Source: Archangium lipolyticum
Lineage (GTDB): Bacteria > Myxococcota > Myxococcia > Myxococcales > Myxococcaceae
Assembly (NCBI RefSeq): GCF_024623785.1
Contig: NZ_JANKBZ010000002.1
Location: 62,001-126,000, forward strand
DNA length: 64,000 bases
Reading direction: 5' to 3'
In this document: piece after piece, positions 44,801 through 50,974 of the stretch
Layout: every line of letters begins with the position of its first letter
Position numbering within the stretch: the first letter of the stretch is position 1
Made by a program: the position numbers and the translations under genes
Notes under the pieces: model-generated
Seen by the model: only the letters and a program-made list of their open reading frames with translations
Told to the model about the DNA's origin: nothing
Databases searched by the model: none

Positions 44801-45116
44801 GCGGCACGGCTTCGGCTACAACGACTCGCTGTGCCACGGCGACCTCGGAGACCTGGAGGTGCTCGTCCAGGCCCGGGCGCTCGGCGAGGCGCCTGACGGG
44901 CTGGATGCTCTCATCTCGGGCACCCTGGAGGCCGTGCTCTCGCGTGCCGAGCAGCGCGCCTGGCGCTGCGCGGTGCCCTTCGGCATCGAGACGCCGGGGT
45001 TGATGATTGGCCTCGCGGGTATCGGCTGGGGCCTGCTGCGCTTCGCGGAGCCGGAGCGCGTTCCCAACATCCTGCTGCTGGAGCCCCTGGGTGCCAGGGA
45101 TGGGATGATCCGGTAA
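41862..45116 (+). CDS. lanM: Class II lanthipeptide synthetase LanM
   Basis: 1084 residues, the usual LanM length. The N-terminal DUF4135 dehydratase domain shows KPRPLAVDAHFQDLL (ATP-binding Lys), GGMDMHYENL and VVDLETLFHP. The C-terminal LanC-like cyclase domain has GFSHGASGMAWALLE, the zinc ligands C946 in CAWCYGAPGIGL and C991-H992 in LCHGDLGDLE. It phosphorylates and dehydrates Ser/Thr of the core and adds Cys thiols to make lanthionines. ATG 41862 is chosen; the longer frame would need TTG. It follows the attenuator and is 11 bases before the adaptor gene. Confidence 0.96.
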   Translation: MTDSAFASAAWFRAMTLSERRERLERVPDAGDGGVQQEAARLLEKWREKEPFKSGAVPFEKRLEAEGLTEAELRYLLTESPPVLQRRFEGHVPWLSVFREAFSQPVSSEPFPLPPNLQSQPVVGFLEAVRPLIERGRARVRAHVKELARTHASLLFSPDTVEPMLFAALPRRLLERINRTMVLEMNIARLQGRLKGESGPERFQSFVESLRQPEVVLSLFQEYSVLARLCTQTVEQWSDASIEFLTRLAGDGPSLRELLPPGEPGLLTELSGDGGDQHHDGRMVQTLTFSSGARLVYKPRPLAVDAHFQDLLAWLNAREELPAFRLLRLLPREGYGWSEFVDARPCESEEGVRRFYFRLGAQLALFQQLGGMDMHYENLIAEGEHPVVVDLETLFHPQVSDRMNFRTDEERRFTQIIDYSLSRIALLPLVAWSRADHEGVDVGGMGSPEGQLTPREVPYWEEQGHDTMRQARKRITMKGARNLPTLRGEPVKLHRYQDDLCDGYARMCRLLMRERDAFLAPGGPVRRFVGDEIRVLLRSTQIYYTLLQESYHPDLLRDGLERDRYFDGLWMGMKRRPFLTGVASAERAALHRGDIPRYTTRPESKDLWSGPGERFPDFLWCTGLESTENRLRELDEATVERDVWWIRSSLLSSMSDVPLELEQAPPRRSETPVARGRLVAAARAIGDRILTLAVARDGTLSWLGAHQGSRNRWPFSPLTLDLYGGMPGITLFLAQLGQVSGEERFTQAARQVSSTLRRLTSWALGRMHVIGGFEGWGGILYTLTQLGQLWNEPALFSEAEAVVETLPSIIEKDRNLDVIGGAAGCIGGLLALRHATGSAPALAAAVRCGEHLLATRQPQEGGGAGWMTTVPSARPLSGFSHGASGMAWALLELASASGEARFREAAREALTYERTLFSPEQENWRDVRNSPDLAPAASGQSTCAWCYGAPGIGLARARALKHLDEPGLREDLRAAVAGTLRHGFGYNDSLCHGDLGDLEVLVQARALGEAPDGLDALISGTLEAVLSRAEQRAWRCAVPFGIETPGLMIGLAGIGWGLLRFAEPERVPNILLLEPLGARDGMIR

Positions 45117-45127
45117 TCTGGAGAGCG

Positions 45128-46060
45128 ATGGCTCAGCGACTCTTCCTCGCGGGAATGGGGCTCGTGCTGGCGTTTGGTCTGGCCCTGCTCCTGGTGAGCC
45201 GAGCACCGGCGCACCGGGCATCATCGCCGTCCGCCACTCCGAATGCTCCGCAAGGGCAGCCGCCCTCCGTGGCCAGCGAGGGCGCCGGCTTCGTCGGGGT
45301 CATCGTCGCGGACAACAGCGTGGACGTCTCGGCCCGGTTCGAGGGTGTGCTGGAGAGCGTGGAAGTGCGGGTGGGGGACCTGGTGCGCAAGGGCGGTGTC
45401 CTGGCGCGGCAGGACGTGCGGTCCGTCCAGCACGAGCTGTCCATCACCCAGGCGAGCCTGCAGGCGGCGCGCGCGGAGGAGGAGGTGGCACGGCTCACGC
45501 TCACCTCCGCCCAGGAGACGCTCCAGCGCGGGGGAGATCCGAAGCTGGTCAACATGGGAGCCATCTCCGAGGAGGAGCAGGCGAAGCTGCGCTACGCGGA
45601 GAAGATGGCCGCCGCGAAGCTGAGCGCCGCGCAGGCGCAGGTGCGCAATCAGGAGGCCCGGGTGGAGCAGCTCCAACTGCGCGTCTCCGAGGCCACCATC
45701 CGCGCCCCCTTCGATGCCAGGGTGTCCATGCGCTACGTGGACCCGGGGGCGCTGGTGTCCGCTGGCCGCCCCATCGTCCACCTCCTCCGGGAGGGGCCGC
45801 AGGTGGTGCGCTTCGCCATCCCCGAGGACGCCGCCCCGGGCGTGTCGGTGGGCACGCCGGTGCGCATCGGTGTGCGGGGCCGGGAGCTACGGCTGCGAGG
45901 CCGGGTGGAGAACGTGGCACCGGAAGTGGACGCGGCCTCGCGGATGGTGCTGGCCATCGCCAGCGTGGCCCAGGAGGAGGGAGCGCAGCTGCCATTCGGC
46001 TCCGTTGTCCAGGTCTCCGTGGAGCAGGGTGCGTGGGTTGGCCAGCACCCTGGCCAGTGA
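45128..46060 (+). CDS. HlyD/RND-type membrane-fusion adaptor 1
   Basis: 310 residues with an N-terminal anchor (about 5-25), a lipoyl half-motif (FEGVLESVEVRVGDLVRKGGVL), a coiled coil from about 95 to 190 and the second half-motif (ATIRAPFDARVSMRYVDPGALV), then a beta-barrel domain. It is an MFP that would link the inner-membrane exporter to an outer-membrane channel. GGAGAGCG precedes the ATG. It is 11 bases after LanM. No outer-membrane channel gene is in the locus. Confidence 0.88.
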   Translation: MAQRLFLAGMGLVLAFGLALLLVSRAPAHRASSPSATPNAPQGQPPSVASEGAGFVGVIVADNSVDVSARFEGVLESVEVRVGDLVRKGGVLARQDVRSVQHELSITQASLQAARAEEEVARLTLTSAQETLQRGGDPKLVNMGAISEEEQAKLRYAEKMAAAKLSAAQAQVRNQEARVEQLQLRVSEATIRAPFDARVSMRYVDPGALVSAGRPIVHLLREGPQVVRFAIPEDAAPGVSVGTPVRIGVRGRELRLRGRVENVAPEVDAASRMVLAIASVAQEEGAQLPFGSVVQVSVEQGAWVGQHPGQ

Positions 46061-46073
46061 AGGGGAGCGCAGC

Positions 46074-47015
46074 GTGCGAGCCAACAAGTCCATCTACCGG
46101 CAGGAAGCGCTCGACCACCACAACCAGGTCCACGAGGAGGGGGATGTCCTGCACATCTCGCCCGAGTGGTCCCGGTGGATGTACTGGTTGCTGTTGGCCG
46201 TGCTCGTCACGGGGCTGCTGTACTGCTGCGTGGGCACCCTGGACGAGTACGCCACCGGTCCCGCGGTGGTGCAGCTCGAGGGCCGGGTGGAGCTGACGAG
46301 CCAGGGGGCCGGAATCGTCTCCTCCGTGGAGGTGCGGCCCGGGCAGCGGGTGAAGGCCGGGCAGAAGCTGGTCACCCTCGTCTCCGAGGAGGAGACGGCG
46401 AGCGTGGAGCGGCTGCGTCACGAGTTCGAACTGCAGCTGGTGCGGTACCTGAAGGACCCTGCGGACGCCGCGGCGCGCCAGGTGCTGACCACGCTGCGGG
46501 CGGAGCGGGAGCTGGCGGAGGCCCGGTTGGAGACGCGCGCGCTGCGGGCCCCCCGCGACGGCGTGGTCAACGACGTGCGTGTGCAGCCCAGCCAGTACCT
46601 CACCCAGGGCGTGAGCATGCTGTCGCTGGTGCCGGAGGATGTCTCGCCCACCCTGCTGGCCTTCCTACCCGGCCATTACCGCCCGTATCTGCGGCCGGGG
46701 ACCTCCATTCGGGTCGAGCTGGACGGCTTCCACCACGAGTATCAGGAGGTGACGGTGGAGCAGGTGGGTGAGCAGATCATCGGTCCCACCGAGGTGGGCC
46801 GCATCCTGGGGCCGGGACTCGCCGGCGCCTTCGAGTTCAAGGGCTCGTACATCCTGGTGCGGGCCCGCATGCCCGCGCAGAGCTTCGAGAGCGAGGGGCA
46901 GGTCTACAACTACTTCGATGGGATGCCGGCCCGGGCGGAGGCGCGGGTGCGGACCGAGACCATTCTGATGACGCTGGTACCTGGCTTGAAGGGGTTGTTC
47001 TCCCATGGCCGATAA
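46074..47015 (+). CDS. HlyD-type adaptor 2
   Basis: 313 residues. GTG 46074 follows GGGGAGCGCAGC at a normal distance. Domains: a short N-terminal cytosolic part (YRQEALDHHNQVHEEGD), one membrane segment (WMYWLLLAVLVTGLLYCCVG), the lipoyl region (GIVSSVEVRPGQRVKAGQKLV), a short coiled coil of about 60 residues and a large C-terminal beta domain. It resembles adaptors of bacteriocin ABC exporters such as the NHLM/HlyD type. It overlaps the exporter gene by 11 bases, so it probably pairs directly with it; the reason for two adaptors is unclear. Confidence 0.88.
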   Translation: MRANKSIYRQEALDHHNQVHEEGDVLHISPEWSRWMYWLLLAVLVTGLLYCCVGTLDEYATGPAVVQLEGRVELTSQGAGIVSSVEVRPGQRVKAGQKLVTLVSEEETASVERLRHEFELQLVRYLKDPADAAARQVLTTLRAERELAEARLETRALRAPRDGVVNDVRVQPSQYLTQGVSMLSLVPEDVSPTLLAFLPGHYRPYLRPGTSIRVELDGFHHEYQEVTVEQVGEQIIGPTEVGRILGPGLAGAFEFKGSYILVRARMPAQSFESEGQVYNYFDGMPARAEARVRTETILMTLVPGLKGLFSHGR

Positions 47016-49236
47016 CACCCAGGCTCCGCTGCACGAGCGCTTCCCGGCCCTGCGCCGGCTCTGGGGAAGGCTGCGCTCGCGCACCATCCCGGAGATCCGG
47101 CAGATGACCATCATGGACTGCGGGGCTGCCTGCCTGGGCATGGTGCTCGGCTATTACGGGCGGCAGGTCACGCTGGAGGAGGTGCGGCAGGTGACGGGGG
47201 TGTCCCGGGATGGCACCTCGGCGCGCGTGCTGCTGGATGCGGCGAAGCAGTTCGGGCTGCGCGGACGGGGCATCTCCATCGACCTGGACCGGCTGCCCTT
47301 CCTGCAACCCGCCACCATCCTGCACTGGCGCTTCACCCACTACGTGGTGTTCGAGCGGCTGGGCAAGGACTACGTGGACATCGTGGACCCGATGCAGGGC
47401 CGGCGCCGGGTGTCCCTGGAGCAGTTCAGCCAGTCCTTCACCGGGGTCGCGCTGGAGCTGGCGCCGGGCGAGGACTTCACGCCCGGCAAGACGCCGCGCA
47501 AGGGCTGGAGCCGCTACATCGTCCCGATGATGAAGCAGTCCCACACGCTGGGACGGATCGCCACCCTGTCGTTCCTGGTCCAGTTCTTCGCCATGGCGTT
47601 GCCGCTGCTGACGGGCATGGTGGTGGACCGGGTGATTCCGCGCGGGGACCAGAACCTGTTGCTGGTGCTGGGCGTGGGGATGCTGTCCATCGTGCTGTTC
47701 CAGTTCCTGACCACCCTCATCCGCGGCTTCCTGCTCACCGAGCTGCGCATCCGGGTGGACTCGGAGCTGACACTGGGCTTCCTCGAGCACATGGTCGGCC
47801 TCGCCTTTCCCTTCTTCCAGACGCGGCCCTCGGGCGATCTGATGATGCGGATGAGCACCAACTCGACGATCCGGGAGATGCTCTCGTCGGGAATGCTCTC
47901 CACCCTGCTCGATGGCGTGCTGGTGAGCATCTACCTGACCATCCTGCTGAGCACCAACGCGTGGATGGGGTTGCTGGTGCTGGGGTTGGGCTCGCTGCAG
48001 GTCCTGGTGCTCCTGCTGGCGGGCCGGCGGCAGCGGCAGCTCCTGTCCCAGAACCTGGAGCTGGAGGCCAAGAACCAGACGTACTTGATGGAGATGCTCT
48101 CGGGCATCCAGACCCTCAAGGCCTTTGGCGTGGAGGACCGGTCGGTCCAGAACTACTCGAACGTCTTCGTGGATGTGCTGAACGTGGCGGTGTCCCGCGG
48201 GTTGTTGAGCGCGTGGGTGGACTCGGCGACGAGCACGTTGCGGCTGGCCTCGCCGATGCTGTTGTTGGGCCTGGGCACCTGGCAGGTGCTGAGCGGCGAG
48301 CTGAGCACGGGAGCGATGCTGGGCCTCAATGCCCTGGCCGCCGCGGTGCTCGTGCCCATCTCCAACCTCGTCGCCACGGGGGCGCAGCTGCAGTTGATGA
48401 ACAGCTACATGGAGCGCCTCGCCGACGTGCTGGACATGCCCCGGGAGCGCTCTGGGGACAAGGTGGGGCAGACGCTCCGCCTCACCGGGGCCTGCGAGCT
48501 GGATCAGGTGTGCTACCGGTACTCGCCCGGTACGCCGCTGGTGTTGCAGGACGTGTCCAGCCGCATCCTGCCGGGGCAGATGGTGGCCATCGTGGGCAGG
48601 TCCGGCGCGGGCAAGACCACGCTGGCCAACCTCCTGCTGGGGCTCTACCTGCCCACCACCGGGCACGTGCGCTACGACGGCGTGGATATGTCCGAGCTGG
48701 ACCTGCAGTCCTTGCGTCGGCAGATGGGCGTGGTGTTGCAGAACCCCGCCTTCTTCGGCACCACCCTGCGCGCCAACATCACCCTGAATGATCCGGACAT
48801 CCCCCTGGAAGACGTGATGGAGGCGGCGAAGCTGGCGCAGCTCCATGATGAGATCATGGCCATGCCGCTGAAGTACGACACGCTCCTGTCCAACCAGGGG
48901 TCATCGCTGTCGGGCGGGCAGCGGCAGCGGTTGGGCCTGGCGCGAGCACTGGTGCACAAGCCGGCCATGCTGCTGCTGGACGAGGCGACGAGCGCGCTCG
49001 ATTCGGTCACCGAGAGCAAGGTCCACGAAGCGTTGAGCGCGCTGCGCTGCACCCGCGTCGTCATCGCCCACCGGCTGAGCACGGTGATCAACGCGGACCT
49101 CATCCTGGTCATGGACAAGGGCCGCCTGGTGGAGCAGGGCACGCACCAGGAACTGCTCGCGCGCGACGGCATCTACGCGCGGCTCATTCACGCCCAGCTC
49201 CAGGGTCAGGAGCCCACGCGCGCTACCGGCTCCTGA
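47005..49236 (+). CDS. lanT: C39-peptidase-containing ABC exporter (LanT type)
   Basis: 743 residues. The N-terminal C39 peptidase has DCGAAC with catalytic Cys39, His112 in THYVVFE and Asp128 in VDPMQG. A six-helix membrane domain (about 175-450) and the NBD follow, with Walker A GRSGAGKTT, signature SLSGGQRQRLGLARA, Walker B MLLLDEATSALD and the His switch in IAHRLS. It cuts leaders after a double Gly and exports the product. The precursor's AGG site matches. It is the last gene of the cluster on the plus strand and converges with a DUF1579 gene. Confidence 0.96.
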   Translation: MADNTQAPLHERFPALRRLWGRLRSRTIPEIRQMTIMDCGAACLGMVLGYYGRQVTLEEVRQVTGVSRDGTSARVLLDAAKQFGLRGRGISIDLDRLPFLQPATILHWRFTHYVVFERLGKDYVDIVDPMQGRRRVSLEQFSQSFTGVALELAPGEDFTPGKTPRKGWSRYIVPMMKQSHTLGRIATLSFLVQFFAMALPLLTGMVVDRVIPRGDQNLLLVLGVGMLSIVLFQFLTTLIRGFLLTELRIRVDSELTLGFLEHMVGLAFPFFQTRPSGDLMMRMSTNSTIREMLSSGMLSTLLDGVLVSIYLTILLSTNAWMGLLVLGLGSLQVLVLLLAGRRQRQLLSQNLELEAKNQTYLMEMLSGIQTLKAFGVEDRSVQNYSNVFVDVLNVAVSRGLLSAWVDSATSTLRLASPMLLLGLGTWQVLSGELSTGAMLGLNALAAAVLVPISNLVATGAQLQLMNSYMERLADVLDMPRERSGDKVGQTLRLTGACELDQVCYRYSPGTPLVLQDVSSRILPGQMVAIVGRSGAGKTTLANLLLGLYLPTTGHVRYDGVDMSELDLQSLRRQMGVVLQNPAFFGTTLRANITLNDPDIPLEDVMEAAKLAQLHDEIMAMPLKYDTLLSNQGSSLSGGQRQRLGLARALVHKPAMLLLDEATSALDSVTESKVHEALSALRCTRVVIAHRLSTVINADLILVMDKGRLVEQGTHQELLARDGIYARLIHAQLQGQEPTRATGS

Positions 49237-49256
49237 GCTGGGAGCGGTGCGTCACC

Positions 49257-49754
49257 TCACCGCTTGCGCCGGTACTCCGTCTCGACCGCCTTGGCCTCCT
49301 GGCCCTCGGGAGGGATGTTGTAGTGGGTGATGACGAGCCGATCCGGCTCGGGCAGTTGGATCTCCGTCCGCCAGCCCCAGGGAGGCCCGGACGGGGCCTC
49401 GTAACTGCCCCGGACGCCATAGCCCCGGCCCTCGTTCGGGCCCTTGGAGAACATGATGGCCGAGCCGTTGTGGAAGCTGTCGATCCAGGCCATCTCGTAG
49501 CGATCCGGGTCGAGGTGGTAGCCGTAGATGGCCATCCCCGCGAGCGGCTTGCCCTGGAACGAGCCCTCGTACTCGTGCACCACGAACCGTCCCCCCAGGG
49601 CGGGGCGGATCGTCCCCCGCCAGGGTGACTCGTCGGCGAGCTTGTCCGGCTCGAACCACGTCTTCGTCACTCCCTCCCACTCACCGACGAGCTGCCCCAG
49701 CTGGTGGTGGATGCCGCCTTCTTGCCTGGACTCCTCGAACGAGCGCCGTGTCAT
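49257..49754 (-). CDS. DUF1579-family protein
   Basis: 165 residues. The pattern LVGEWEGVTKTWFEP, LGGRFVVHEYEGSFQGKPLAGMAIYGYHLD, YEMAWIDSFHNGSAIMFSKG and LVITHYNIPPEGQEAKAVETEYRRK is typical of DUF1579, a lipocalin-like beta barrel of unknown function. It is cytosolic. It starts 10 bases after the upstream lipoprotein stop, so it is the third gene of the receptor operon. Confidence 0.82.
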   Translation of the reverse strand: MTRRSFEESRQEGGIHHQLGQLVGEWEGVTKTWFEPDKLADESPWRGTIRPALGGRFVVHEYEGSFQGKPLAGMAIYGYHLDPDRYEMAWIDSFHNGSAIMFSKGPNEGRGYGVRGSYEAPSGPPWGWRTEIQLPEPDRLVITHYNIPPEGQEAKAVETEYRRKR

Positions 49755-49764
49755 GGGGGTTCTT

Positions 49765-50973
49765 CTACTCGAAGAGGGAGAGCTCGCGGAGGTCGACCCG
49801 ATTCATCAGCCCTTCGCCCATCACGCGCAGGCGCACCTGCGTCACCGCGGGGGCTTCCGGCGCGAGTGACACGTCGAGGAATCGCTCCTCGCCCAGGCGA
49901 TTCGTGAGCTGGATGCTCCGGGCCCTGCGGCGGGTCTCGAGGGTAGCCCTGCCGAGCTCCGTCCACTCCTGCCCATCCACGCTCCCCTCCACCACCACCG
50001 CTTCCGGATCGCCGGCGCTGGCGAAGCCGCGCACCACCGCCTGGCGCAGCTTCTTCGGGGCCGGCAGCCGCACGCGCAGCTCGTTCAGGGGTACGGACTT
50101 GATCGTCTCCAACTTCCCGTCCGTCAGCGGGCACGTGTCGACGAACGGCTCGCAGGCCGCTCCCCGGCTGGCCGGAACGAGCCCCCCGGACGGCAGCGCC
50201 AGGGGCGGGCTCGCCCACTCGACATAGAAAGACAGGTAGCTGTCGTTCAGGCTCACCAGCGGTTTGAAGCTCCAATTGCCATCGATGAAGACGGATGTCC
50301 GCGCCACGGGAGTCGCGAAGTCCTCCAGGATGGAGCGGCTCACGGCCAGCGTCTCGGTCCCCTTCGGGTTTGGGTTCCACCAGAGGAGGCCGTCTCCACT
50401 GCGCAGCTCCAGCCAGAGCGAGGGTGGACTGGGGTTGGGCTCGATGTGATGGGTGCCGTCGGGTTCGATGACCGTCCAGTCCCCGAAGGTGGCCGAGGGA
50501 GGAATCTCCAGGGAGGGAAGGGGTGCTCCCAGCGCCAGCATCACCCCGTCCGCCGTGGGGGTGGTGTGGAGGTCCGCTCGCCAGGGGCGGAGCGTGGGCA
50601 CCTCCACGTCGCCTCCGTGGAGATCGAACCCGACCCAGGTCTCCGATCCGTCCTCTTCCTGGCGGTGGAGCCGGAACGCATGCGGGCTGAAGGAGTAATC
50701 CCTGACCTGGGTGCTGATCTCCTTCACCAGCAACTCGAGCGTGTAGCTGCCATCTGGCTCCGTCGTCACCTCGCGGAAGGGCTCGAAGCCGGAAGGGGTG
50801 GGCGTCGAGCCGTCGTAGGCGGCCTTGCGCTGGAACATCAGGGCCGTGCCCGCCAGCGGGGTGCCATCGGCGCGCAGGGCCCGCCCGTACACGAAGAGGG
50901 GATCCTCCGGGTACAGGGTGCCGCAGCCGGAGGCCAGGAGGGACAGGGCCAGGAGGGAAGCACGGGTCTTCAT
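49765..50973 (-). CDS. Lipoprotein with carboxypeptidase-regulatory-like and discoidin-like domains
   Basis: 402 residues with signal MKTRASLLALSLLASGC. A region near 25-75 (VYGRALRADGTPLAGTALMFQR onward) looks like a carboxypeptidase regulatory-like beta sandwich. The C-terminal part (LNELRVRLPAPKKLRQAVVRG, VVEGSVDGQEWTELG, VTQVRLRVMGEGLMNRVDLRELSLF) has the order of a discoidin/F5-F8-type ligand-binding domain. Its ATG is one base from the receptor stop, so it probably works with the TonB-dependent receptor as its surface or periplasmic lipoprotein. Confidence 0.75.
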   Translation of the reverse strand: MKTRASLLALSLLASGCGTLYPEDPLFVYGRALRADGTPLAGTALMFQRKAAYDGSTPTPSGFEPFREVTTEPDGSYTLELLVKEISTQVRDYSFSPHAFRLHRQEEDGSETWVGFDLHGGDVEVPTLRPWRADLHTTPTADGVMLALGAPLPSLEIPPSATFGDWTVIEPDGTHHIEPNPSPPSLWLELRSGDGLLWWNPNPKGTETLAVSRSILEDFATPVARTSVFIDGNWSFKPLVSLNDSYLSFYVEWASPPLALPSGGLVPASRGAACEPFVDTCPLTDGKLETIKSVPLNELRVRLPAPKKLRQAVVRGFASAGDPEAVVVEGSVDGQEWTELGRATLETRRRARSIQLTNRLGEERFLDVSLAPEAPAVTQVRLRVMGEGLMNRVDLRELSLFE

Positions 50974-50974
50974 G

